From: Schistosoma mansoni
Taxonomy: Eukaryota > Platyhelminthes > Trematoda > Strigeidida > Schistosomatidae
NCBI RefSeq assembly: GCF_000237925.1
Contig: NW_017385988.1
Span: 1,922,001-1,986,000, forward strand
Length of the DNA stretch: 64,000 nt
Reading direction: 5' to 3'
The number at the start of each line of letters is the position of its first letter. The first letter of the stretch is position 1. The notes under the pieces were generated by a model. It did no database searches. It had not been told where the DNA came from and saw only the letters and a list, made by a program, of their open reading frames with translations. Of the stretch, positions 36,501 to 49,900 are shown piece by piece. The translations under genes and the position numbers were made by a program.

Positions 36501-39500
36501 ACAAGTGCACATTGAATAATTGATGACAGAAGGACGCTATCGAAACCCCCACCTGGAGCTGTGAGCTCTATCCAGTTTATATGGGGTGCATTGAAGTCTC
36601 CAACGATGAGACAACATTCTGCCTTACTCCAAGAACAGACGTGTCTTAGGATAAAGTCGTCAGCGAGACAACACGGACTACGATATATTCCTCCTATCGT
36701 CACTAACCCGTTTCTAGACCTAATTGTACAACATACTACCTCACACGTACCACTTACATGCGCCTCCGATATGATCGAGTTAATGCGGAAGTGGTCCCTA
36801 ATATATAATATTATGCCTCCTCCATTGCGACTTCTAACTCTATCACTTCTGATACAGATGTAGCCTGAAATGACTGGAGAACAGTCTATATCTACAGTGA
36901 GCCAAGTTTCGGTGATAACAATTATATCCGGATTTAATTCGTCTACCATCAAACTTAGCTCAGACATCTTATTCCGAAGACTACGGGCATTCGTGTAACA
37001 CACATTTAAGGTGTTTTTGGAGACATACGTTCTGCCCACACAGGTCTCAGAAGCATTGGCTTCCAAGACCTTCACACTGCCTAGAAATCCAGAAGATTTT
37101 GATGACTGTAGTTAGACCAACCTTAGAAGCAACAAAATATCTACCTTTTCGGCTCGAGACTGGTAGGCCCTGGGTTCGAATCTCGCAAGAGCGGGTTCGT
37201 GGATGAGCACTGCTGAGGAGTCCCATAATAGGACGAAACGGCCGTCCAGTGTTTCCAGGTTTTCCATGGTGGTCTAGCTTCAATTGACTCACGCTTTCAA
37301 CTATGAAAAATACTAAATCTCCACAAAACCCCTCCTGATAAATAAGAAACGTTTATGGATATCTAGTTTACAACTGGAATTTTATGACTGGCTAGAATAG
37401 TTTTCGTTACTACGCTTATAACATATGCTACTCCCAAGAGTTCTTTAATTATGTACAAAGTTAAGATGATTTTCTTCACACTCATCATACGTTAACATTT
37501 CAGCAATTCTGGAAGAAATTTTTAAGCTTATCTCTGCAGTATAGTATGGATCAAATTACATTGGCTTTTAAGAAAAAGCAACAACAATATAGACCGATAC
37601 TTTTAAGTAGTTTTTTCCTGAAAATTCCATAAAATGACCAGGGTTGGGCACCATCAAACATTTCATTATTGGGTTTGAGCCGCAAATAATCCTTGGGCGT
37701 AGTGTATACCTTTTATTCTTCACCTTACATTTAGTTGAGATGAAACCTACTTCTCTGCCGCTGTTTTAACAACAGCTGAATTGTGGTTTTAGGGCTATTA
37801 ACTTTCTTCAGTTAATTTTTTTGAGATCGGATTTCGGCTTCCTTGTTTTCATGACTTAGAGAAAAACTCTTGAATAAACGGATTTCGAAATTTCTGAGTA
37901 AAACATTCTATTCTGTTGAGTTCCATAATGTCTTCTGAAGCCGTCCTGTCAATCACGGATGTATTAAGGATAAACTTCTTCTTTGGGCCACATCGATTTG
38001 CACCTTCGGTGGACTAGGTTACATCGGCCCCACACAACTATCTCCGAACATTCCTTAGCTTGGATTTTAGAAGGAGAATACAAAAAAACACCAGTTCAAT
38101 ACAAGAGCACCTAATCAACTCTGCACACGTCTCTCCGAAGGAGTCTTCCTCTAAAATAGTGTACACAATCAAGGGAACTAGGTCAAAGGGAGGTTGAGTC
38201 AAAAACCTATACACTGCTGAGGCATTGACAATTCGCCAACTCAAATCCGAACCCTGTGTGTAAAACGATACGTCTAACTTCTCATCCTTCTTTGGCCTTA
38301 ATTCCCTTCTGTAGTATATTTTGGTATTTTATTTTGTTCTTTTAGTCAGTGTTTTGTAATTTTGAACAGTAATCAGTTGTTATTATCCTTCAAAAAGTTT
38401 TATGATTATTATTCAGTAAGTAATAGTTGAATTCATGAGTCAATTGAAGCTAGACCACCCTGGAAAGCCCGGAATTTCCGGAAGGACCGTTTTTTCCTAG
38501 TATGGGACTCCTCCGCCAAGGGGCAACCACCGATCCCACCCCGCCGAGTTTGAACCCAGGACCTATCGGCCTCGCGCGCGAACGCTTAATCTCTAGACCG
38601 CTGAGCCGTCATTCGACAGTGTTAGTGTCTAGCTTTGACTAGTTCACGAAACGGCCGTCCAGTGTTTCCAGGTTTTCCATGGTGGTCTAGCTTCAATTTG
38701 AACTCACGCTTTCAACAAAAAATATGTTCTTGAACTCACTTGTATAGATACATTCCTTATGATTATATAAACATTTTATTTATTGAACAACATAAGTTTT
38801 CTCAAACCAATTTTCTTAACATTTATTGGTACATCACTACCTGCTTATAGTCAGGATGATTGAAACTGTCGAAATATACAATAAAACATTTAAATATGAC
38901 ATTGGTATTCTAAAATTCACTAACTAAGACTATAAACCCCTAACCAGGAAGTTTTCAGTATATTCTATGTATTTGCCTTGAGCTGAAAGGGAGTTTTGTT
39001 TCCAACAGTTTGAGTTCATACTGATATCTTAAATCCTATTTATATAACTTAGTAGCATATTTTGTAATGGATACACAGCTATATGAATCTATTGAACTTA
39101 CATTCTATCATTCAACGAAACAACTCTCAAATGTTCATCTAACCATTTGTGCCATCATTGTTCAATGAATGGAAATATTTACGTTGTGTTGCCTTAAATG
39201 TACTATCCATGAGTGAGAAAACGCGTAAGTGAACTAGAGGAATATAAGTATTCAATTAGTTTTAATTCTTAGCTAAATTATAAAGCCAGAGGTCGGTAAA
39301 ATTTCATGGTACTGGCGTTCTAAAAAAGTAAAAACTGTTGTCCCATGTACTCTATATATTCCGTTGATGTTAAAAATTAGTTTAGCTGAAAAGGATTGTC
39401 TATTTAAAAGCTGCTTCATATTGTCGTGAAGTGCAACAAGCTTTAATCAAAGATGAATTTTTTACTAAATAATCCGGGTGATTCGTTTTTGAGATTGTTC

Positions 39501-40891
39501 TAAGGAGGATTTAGTTTCACTATTGTTTTTATAGTCTCGATGAAATTATCCTTCACATGAACACAATGACTTAATTTATTTTGATTAGGTTGGTATTTTA
39601 TTTATTTACTCGTTGCTATGGATGGAGCGACATTGATTTGAATGATGTGCGATCCCAGATGCTGGCACCATCAACGGGACATAGGTATAGAAACGTGTCA
39701 AAAGATGAAGAGCTGAGAATGAAAGATAAAGTCATCCAAACCACCACAGAGATAATTTATTTGTAAGTTTTATTTTGAAAATGGATTTTAAATCTCATTA
39801 AAACAACACCGATATATTGCTTTTGAAACGACAGGTAGAGTCAAAATAAAGTGTTTTATATACTACTTCCTGAACTTGGTTTACTCAGTGTATTTACTAT
39901 GTTGCACTATTTATGATTAGCATGGTTGCACAAATAACTAGGTATCTAAGTAAACCAAAGTGTTGTGAATTTGATCCAGTTTAGACATAAACCACTGGAG
40001 TTACATCTTCATAAGCTGAAGTTTTTGTTCACAGTATCATAATGACGCAATTTGAACTCCCTACATATTTTATTGATAACACATAAGTATAGTTAGATAA
40101 TGTCGGAAATTTCATGAGTCTGTTATGTCCGCTCTTTGTTTGGGATTTTTAAGGCCAGTCTTGGGCCAAAACGTTTACTAGCAAATGAATTGAAAGAGTA
40201 ACATAAACCACGTCTAAATAGTTCTCACTGACAATTTGTTCTCGTAAGTGCTTGTTTATTTTATATAGCACACGCTGAAGTGTTGCTTAAAGCGTTAAAA
40301 AATGTTTGGGAAAATTTTATTTCATAGAACTTCATCTTATCAATTTTTGATTCGTTATGCCTGAGCTTGTTGTTTTGTTGATTGTTTTCACAGTCATTTT
40401 GTCATAGTGTAATTTTATAACAGCGTCACTGAATCCTGAGCTTAAGTTAGTGAGATTAGTATTTGATGTTTTGATATTTAAAATCCATAAAAGGAAATGA
40501 CCAACTGTTTGTTGTGAAGTTTGCAATGAGACATTAACATCCAATAATAAGTAGTTGTTTTTGTTGTAATTTATTTGGTAAATTGTGCTGCAGACGTTCA
40601 AATTTAGTAAGAATTGTATAACACTAGACTTCACGAACTGTAAACAAAGTATGACATGTTTCTAAAGTATTGCATAAATTCAATCAGTAAAGTATTCCAT
40701 ATGTATTGTTGATGATTTAGATATAGGGGGCAATGTTTAAACCACTCTAACTAATAGAGTATGCAAAAATTCAGTCTGTACTGTATTTACCGAGTCTCAC
40801 AGTTTTGATTACATTGCTGTATAAAGTTTATCATATGGCTTATTAACTGACCTCATTATCTATATCCTTGAAATTGTTTCGTGGAAAAAAA

Positions 40892-40935
<44 letters not shown>

Positions 40936-43900
40936 TTGAATACATCAGGATAGTTGAATCTAAAATGTTCGAATAAGTGAAATTATAAAATAATGCCATA
41001 CAACCAGCTCCCTTCGTAAATTTAAACAAAACAAGAGCAATATGATTTGAAAAATAAAACGGAAACATTTTATTTCACAGTTTCTCATCAGCTGCTTACA
41101 GACTGAAATTACAGTTAGTAATATAATTATTAGAAAATGCTTCACATACTTTAGTTTGTAAAGTCCAGATAAATGTTGGAAACGTAACCGAAATCATAAC
41201 AGTAAGAAGAGGAATAGGATACAAAATATATGAGTTAGCATAGTTAATATTAATGTGTATTTATATTTTGGAATGGGTGTTATAGTTACTAGTAATCATA
41301 ACCAAGACAAAAAAGATTATGTTATGGTAGTTAAATTAATAATTAATTGCGTAATCCCTCAGAATGATGAGGAATATTATCAAATATACGTGAACAATTA
41401 GATTATTCAAGAGATAAATGCTAGAAGACAAAAGAAGAGGGGATCGAAAGAAGTTAATAAAGGTTATTTGACAAATACTTAGTCACTATGTCACAAAAAG
41501 GATAATCACTTTTTCCTTCACTATACATAGGCCAGATTGAAGAAGGTAGATAGCAACCGCTTTTGCGAAACGAAGTAAAACTAGTATTGGTTGTCTGCTA
41601 ATTAGTTTTAGTTCAATACTTATATTCATTCTAACTTCGCTGTCCAAAAGATGCCTGGGAATTACGCCTGTGAAGACTACTCCCTTTCAGACATATATCT
41701 TTAGGAACGTGTTCAGAAAATCTAATGTAAAGCCTTCTATTTGTCCTCCCTATATGCACACTACCGCAAGTGTATGCGAATTTGTAAATGCAATTGGAGG
41801 AGACGTCTAAAGAATATTAATCTACCTTTGTATAACGAATACTTGGCGTCGTATAGGGAAACCATCAGGCAAGCTTCTTTTTGATGCCACCTTGATTCTC
41901 CTACCGATTCTACCTGAAATCTAATCTCTCTCGAACGGAAGACAGATGAAGGCATGTTTATGAAAATAGCTGTCTGTTTATCATCTTTAAGTTTTTTTTC
42001 TCATATTTAGCAATAATTTTTTCCATTATCCACTTTTTGAGATTCTGTTCTAGAATGACCAATTTTTCATTTATTTTACCATATGAGCACAGCAATCTTA
42101 CTGTATTAGAGAGTGCTTTGGCTAGACATCTTTTGTAACTGGCAGAAAAAAGATGCTGTTATAACTTAAACACTGTCACTTCTACGTTTTTTCCCTATAT
42201 AGAATATAAAGGGATCATGTATTCACTCGAATCTTGTAAACACTTTAAAATATCTGTTGATTTCAGCCTTAACATGAGTATAGTGAGTGAAAGTTCGTAA
42301 TTCTACCAGAAGCAGTGAAAGTTAACAGTTTTTAAGTATCTCTAATTAACCTTCATTGGGTGATAGACATCACTACTGAGATTTGACATGATAATTTCTG
42401 ATAAAATGATCACTGGGTATATTGTTACTAATAAAAATAGGGATATGTTTGCAATCTCTGAAAGAGTAAGAAAATAAGATTTTTGACGTTCCGTGAGTCA
42501 GTGTAAGGCACTTCTCTGCAGAACATAGGAAACTGATTTATTTGTTCTCTGACGTATGTCCTGATAATGTCTAGGCAGATAATGAAAACTTCACGACTAA
42601 ATAATATAGCTCACAGGAAATTACACTTTCAATCAATAAGAAACCGCTATGGTCAACAAAAATCTAAAGGATTTAAACGAAAGCATATAAACTTGAAATA
42701 ATAGTTTTTCGGATATTGAAATTCGTTTCAACATAATAATTAGAGACAAGCTGCAATTTTGTTTTTTATAATATTAATTTCATGAAATTGTATACTTGTA
42801 ATGATTTTATGTGTTTTCCTCAAGTTTCCAAATTACGGAACTATTCACAAACAACAATAAATATATCTTTTAGGATAAGAAGTCTTCCTCTCTCTCTGGC
42901 TGGTCTAAAAATGCTCATCAGTTCTATGAATTTAGGTGAGTTTTTGTAGCTGAATTTTCGGCATTTGTCATACAACTTCGCAAAACATCTTCCTGCTGAT
43001 TATAAAGCAGCCTGTAATTAGATAGGTTATTCTGTGGTTGCTAAAGCAACTTTATTTTTTTACCGAATAGATAGTGCTTCATGCTGATGACTAGCTGATA
43101 ATCAGAATCTTATTTTATTTCGTAGTAAGATACACTAAACAGGACACTTCTAACTGAAAAACTTTCAAAAGTTTAGTCCGTTTTTGAGGAAAAATCAAAA
43201 GTTTCAGACTAAAACTGTGTTGTTTTTAATTTGATATTTCCTTTCACAAATGCAAGGATAATATCGACATGAAACATTTACCATCTGATGGGATGTAACT
43301 GGAAATGATCTGTGACATGTCAAATTTGATTTTTCAAGGTTCTATCATCAGAAGCTTATAAACACCGATGTAAAACCACCTTCTTAACTAACTTAAAAAA
43401 GTTAATCTGTTGTTTAATAACTGATCAAAGGAGCTTCGATATTTTTCATAGTTCCTTACTGTAACTGTAAAACAAATATAAAGCCTCTAGATATTTATTA
43501 TATTGCTTTGACATTATATGAGGGTGTGATTTCAAATGAATAAGTTCTAAGGTATATATATATATATATATATATTAGTTTACACTTTTGTTCAAGATTT
43601 TAATTTCATTAAATAATATGTAGCGTATTGTAACAGTCGTGGGTCTCATTTCTAAAAGAAATGAGGCAATTAAAAATGTGTTTGGTATTATAGAGAAAAA
43701 TAATTGCTAAATCTGATTATTTGAGTTACACTTTGCGAACTAGTGATCAACTAAAGCTGATTATGAACACAGTTGGTTTGATGTACTTCTTTTAATATGT
43801 GCTTCCAGTAATACAGGGGAGAAAAATTGATGGTCATCTATACAGATATCCCGTTTCTAATTTTTTTTAAACTTACGCGTAAGTTCAAAGTGGAGGATAT

Positions 43901-46900
43901 GTGAAAGTTGTGATTGCCTAGTCAGTATTTTGAGAAAACCTCTGAGTATACAGTCCAGTTATACCATATACATTATTGAAATAGGGAATACGGTTTTAAG
44001 TCACAATGAAATTAGTCTATGAGTTTGTGGGTTACCATCAACTTATGCGACTTTTGTATGTGACACATATGTCAAGGTTCTACTAGAGTCAATGAATATT
44101 TCATACTTGGGATAAAATCACTGTACGAGGAATCTTAGAGTTACTAAAACACGGTGTGCAATCGGTTTACTAATAATTTTCTCTTGTGTTTCTTTAAGAA
44201 AATGTGAGTTATTCGCTGTAATATTAACGACAGCAGAAACTATATTTTTTTCTTCCGATCTGTTCAGCTGAAGATCGCTAACTACAGAATAAATGATCTC
44301 ACATTTCATTCCAATAAAAGCGCTAAAATAAACATGATTCTTGAAAATACATCTATATCATATTTAATTACTTTTAACTTAATTTTTTGGTATTTCCTGA
44401 TGTTTTTATAACTGTTATTTCTTTCGACACTAAAATCTTCAGAAGCGAAGCAATTTTTAAAAAAACGACTTTCAACATTAGAATAATTATTATCCGTAAT
44501 CATTATTATTAATTTAATACCCATTGTATAACAGCTCGTGGAATGCACCACACTCGAAAACAAATAGCGTTGCATGCTGTCGATTGGTTGACGTTTGGAT
44601 TACAAACGGATGGCGGAGGTGTGAAGGCAACTGCAAGTCCTAGATTTACTCAAAAAAGTTCTACAACACAGCCATTTCTCCCAGAAGATTCAACTCCAGA
44701 AAGCATGTTTATGACGGTAAAAGTAGGTACTAAATGATAAACTGAATAAAAAAGTAGGACACTATATGTGTTGATTGAAACTAAATTCATGTGACTATCG
44801 TATTTTGTAAACATTTTCAGCGTCGTTATCCACAATATTCCCTGACTTCTGATTCGTTTTTCATTCTAATTAATCTTACACTAACTAATCTTAGATATAT
44901 TTACTTTACTTAAAAAAACTAATGACCAATTTTTGTTTATCTGCAATGTTTAATGGATGATGGTAATGCTAAGTGGATAATGAAGATTATTCATCATTAT
45001 TAAAATTGACAGTCCTTTGTCTAGTTTAGGTTATTCAGGACAATGTACAATGTAGTAATTTTAAGATATAGTGAACCGCAACCTTGACATCTGCTAAAAG
45101 AATAAGAAATAAGAGGGCTGAGTATTCCATTTAGTTCGGTTAACCATTAGCTGTAATCTACTTATGATCATCATAATGTCAGCTGACAAGTAAGAAATTT
45201 GTGTGAATTTGTCCATTAATACTATTTTTGAAATATCGGGATGTCCGAAAGGAATAGGAAAGAGATATCAATTTACTCTAAGATCAATCATGTGTAGGAA
45301 TGATTTTTGCTGTGCATATTAAGATGTTATCCTCGTTACTTCGTTAAGGCTCAAACTATGAAGCTATCACACATTCCAGATGGCAATGTGATGTACTACA
45401 CGTGGTTAAATGGGATAGTAGATTTTCTCATGTAGCTGCATTAGTACTCCGATGTTTTTATACTTAATAGTTTCAAATACTAAACGATAGAAATAATATT
45501 TTTCATATCTCTATTGACTACGTGTTCTCTATGACGTGATTCCAGGAAATTATTCGTTCGCACGAAATCCTCATATGGGATTGGTTACCACTGAAATCAG
45601 TTAGGCCGAAAAGTTCAGTGATGATAAAGAAATATTCGTTATCTTGGCGTTAATCACCAATAAAGTTGACATTCACCTATAAAACACTGTTCAGTAATTA
45701 CAAAGTTATAAGTGGCATACAGTTAGGTTATACGAACCAACTATAATATATCAACTTTATTCATATAGTAAGTGTTATAAGGCTTGAAGCGAACCGGTGA
45801 TACTTTCTAAAAAAACCCGTTTACTATTTTTTTTGCCAGGAATGAGTTCAACATATGGATTATTAGGTTGTTGCATACATTCCAGGATTATCAATGAGCT
45901 CAACAGCTTCCTCTTCATGAAAAAGAGGATGTAGATGCCCAATCCAATCCTTGATATTTTAATGAGTGCAACTGTCGCAAGCTTATTGAGCTACATATTA
46001 TGACTAAAACGTCTGTAGTCAATTAATCTATTTATTTTGTTTACTGCAGCGTAATCCGTTTACTGGTTTTCAGCGTTAATTCCGAAGATTTGTACGATCT
46101 CGCTACTGCTATTAGCTACGAAACCGTTTCAGATCAGATGATGGTTCAGTTCTACTTATATTACTATGTGAACTCAACTAAGTTTCTGACTCCCAGTACA
46201 TGAAACAGATTTTGAAAGAAATCTAAAAACTGCTAGAATTTTTTTTATACGAAATCTGTATAACGTTTAATGCTGTAAAGTAAAAAGAGTATCTTCAGAT
46301 TTAAAACCAGTTTATAGTGTTACAGCTGAACAGTGGTAGCTATTATTTATTAAACTACTACTTGTTGAATGTGTAATTTGAAAAAGGGATATTTGAGCAG
46401 ATCATTTGTTTTACACAGCTTTTGTATATTTTGTGAATGTCTAGTCGCACAAATCATTATGTAATTCAGCTTGGTTGCTTAAGTCTGTTTAGGCTTCTGA
46501 AACTGGAAAGCAACTTGAGTTCGTGTAAAGTAAATATTATTATTTATATATGCCATTCAATAAACGCTATAGAGAATGTGAAATGACAAGAAAACATTTG
46601 GAAAAGATGCTCATAAATAAATATGATTTAATCCTAGTGCGTATATAATAGGTTGACGTCAGGATGGTAACCATACAAAAATGAAATGTATGACTGCTTC
46701 TGTATGAACTAGAAATGTTCGACTTTTCACTAACTTTGTTTTTATTAACTGCTTTAATGGAATCCAGGATCTTATTTGGAATTGTTGTACCGATAATAAT
46801 CGTAGTATCCGAATGGGGACTTTAGGACCATTATATAGCCTGTTTGGACAACTTTCGACAAATACTATTATACGATTGATCAAGCTATCAGTTGAGGTAA

Positions 46901-49900
46901 ATTCATGTATAACTAAAACATTTTAAATATTTTGCATTTTACAATATAGCTTTCTGAAAAAAACATTCATGTCATATAAATAAAATAAAACAATATCTTG
47001 AATTCCATGTAATTGACAGTATTTCAGGGAACATAAATAAATGATCACTGACAAAGATGTTTTCTGTTATTAGGATGTTTCATGATTCGCAAGGTATATC
47101 TGATATAATATTTTATTTTGTTTTCGCAAAGAATGTGCTATTCTATAATACATTCCAACCAATTATTTCCAGAAGAAAATTTACACCTCTAAATAAGTTT
47201 TATCATTCATCCGTTAAATTATTTTCTTAAATTTGGAGTTCAAGTAAGATGTCATAATCACCAGGGTTCAACCATGTTGGGGAACCAGACACGTATCGTT
47301 AATTCCAATGGATAGTGGTTGCGTAATATAGCAAACAAACTGAATCTATAAATGTTAAGCAAAACTACATGGTGTCCCTACTATCTGCGAATTAACTGGT
47401 TCACGCGAGGCCTGAAGGTCCTAAGTTCCATCCTTGTGGGCCTGCTTGAAATGGGTGTCCAGTTCCTCATGGTTTTTGATAGTTGTGTGACACCAGTTGG
47501 CCAGTGACGTATAATACAAACTGAACAATCTCGAAAAATCTCCTGTACTCAATTTAATAGGATATTACTACCCAGATAGTAATGAAAGGCTTTTATTATC
47601 CGAAACGAAAACCTTGTGGAATTTTTAGATATTCTTACCACTAGCTTTAAACTACTTTGACCAGTTTAAAGAAAACATTCATACAATGTAAATAAGATTG
47701 TTTTGTCAACATTAAACAAAATCACGTCTTCAACTTTCGTGTCGTCGAGTATATCTATTTTTAAAAAATTCTGTCTATTGCAGTGTAAATTTTACTTTCA
47801 TTATTGCTTGAACTGACTTTAATTAACTGGTTTAAAAAACAAGATTAATTTACAAAGCTTTATGTTTTTAATAATTTAAATGAATTGCTCGATTAGTTGC
47901 TATAAAAGGACTAAGACGTTTTGCTAACGATCAATGAATAAATGATATCAATATAATGTTGTAAGAATGAATGGAAAAGTTTAATATAACCTCCTACAAG
48001 AAAGTTCTCTTACTTCGTTTGCCACCAAATATGATTGTTAATTTTCCTGTAAATTGTACAAATATGATAATCAGCCTAAGTTTTATGTCAAAATTTATAA
48101 GAATCTAAAATGATAATTTTATTTTCTTATGGATTAATGCCTACCTTGAGAAAATACTATATTAGTCTATCCAGTTCTATTACTATTGCTACCATCATCG
48201 TGATTACTAGTTCATGTTACTATGGTGAAATCTTATGTATTGTGTTGGCAGGGTACATGTTTACATTTTAAAATGAATAACAACAGATTTTCTGAGGTCT
48301 TTTAATGAATACCACGCAAAGATGTAAAATTAAAGTAACTTTAATGGAATTCATTTTGTTAATGTTGAATATAATCATTTCAGTAAACTGGGACTATAAT
48401 TTAATAACCTATCCTAGTTTAACGACCATTACGAAATATACCCGATTTTATTATCATAACGAAATGTGATATAGATCTCTGGACTTTAAGTGATTCCCTA
48501 CATTTGTAGTAACAGTAGTATGATGTTATCCAGTTCATTTGATAAAAAAAGATTCTGCAAAATTTGATCCTAAACAATTGTAGAATGATTGGTCAATTCA
48601 ATATTCGTATGAAAGCAACTTATAAATACACTAAAGTAAAAAATAGCTCAACTCTTGATTTTTATGCGTTCTACAGTGCTGAAAGTCAAAGTCAGACGTC
48701 ACGTAAAACCTAGTATTTATGTACATTGGTTCAAGTACTGAAACCCCAAATGAAAATTATCTAATAAGTGTGTGTTTATTACTGATTTGTATAAATATTT
48801 GACTGATTTATGCTTTTGAAATTTATCATTTTTCTCGACCAGTAGGCAAAAGATTCAATGTACATATTGATTTCTCCTTCATATGTTGTATCTGGTGATT
48901 TCATAATCCTAACATCGCGGATCTATAATTGGCTACTGAGTCGCATCGAATTGGTTGAAATATTCAACATTTTAATCCCCACACTATTCACCGACTCCAA
49001 TGGTTATTTAACCATTGGATAGGTTAACATTTTAAAATCCTAGGAATGTAAATGAACTGAATTTTTATTTAGTTCTAGTTCAAAATTCTTCACTCGATAT
49101 CAGGTCAAATCAAGGACCATTAAGTTTTATGGTAAACATTATCATTCAGCTACCCAATCAGGACGCAGCCATCGATAATAAGGATCTGTTCATTTGCCAA
49201 ACATAATTGATTGAAATAATGACTAATTTGCTAATAAACTTGAAAGCTTAGTCTGAAAGTTTGGTCTGTGATGAAGTATATAGTTTTGTAACATTACATT
49301 TCTGAATTAGAAAACGAATATTTAATCAATACTTCCCAGTCTATACAGATTGTCCAAATAATGTTAGGCCGTGATGTCAGTATATGACATGGTGCCGTGT
49401 TATGAAGGAAAGTTGTCCAGGACTGGCATCTGTTGGTCCTTTATTACACTGTAGTTGAGATTCTATAGACAGCATGACGCAGTGACTTGAGACATGATCC
49501 GATATTGCTATAATAAAAGCCAGTAGAGGTCTTCCTGTAATTTTCTTTTACGTTAGAAAAATGAGAGGAACTTTGATTGAAAAAAGATCTGGTAATCTCA
49601 ATTTTATTTTGACAGACATTCCACTTCTGATCGATGTTACATACTACTTATTTCTGTTAACGTAAGTAGCATACACCACAATATTTCATTTTTTATCTAG
49701 TCATGATTTAAATATATAATTCAGTTATAATTAGTTTAAGGATTTTAAAAATTGTTCTCTATTTAGGACAAAATTCATCATAATTATTAGTAAATTACTT
49801 AAAGCTATAATTATGTATAATTTATTCAAAGTTAAAAGCAAGTGGAAACATGGATAAAATCTGTGTGATTTATNNNNNNNNNNNNNNNNNNNNNNNNNNN

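Larger units (their letters stand above)
33774..39588 (+). other. Intron 1 (5.8 kb), loaded with retroelements
   Basis: From donor GTAAGT to acceptor TTTTGATTAG. It contains the antisense CR1 LINE (about 34100-37135) and three hammerhead SINE pieces. Many S. mansoni genes likewise grow in intron length through LINE insertions. Confidence 0.75.

Noticed and set aside
36179-36863. Plus-strand ORFs of 91 and 100 residues
   Set aside because: Antisense shadows of the CR1 LINE endonuclease.
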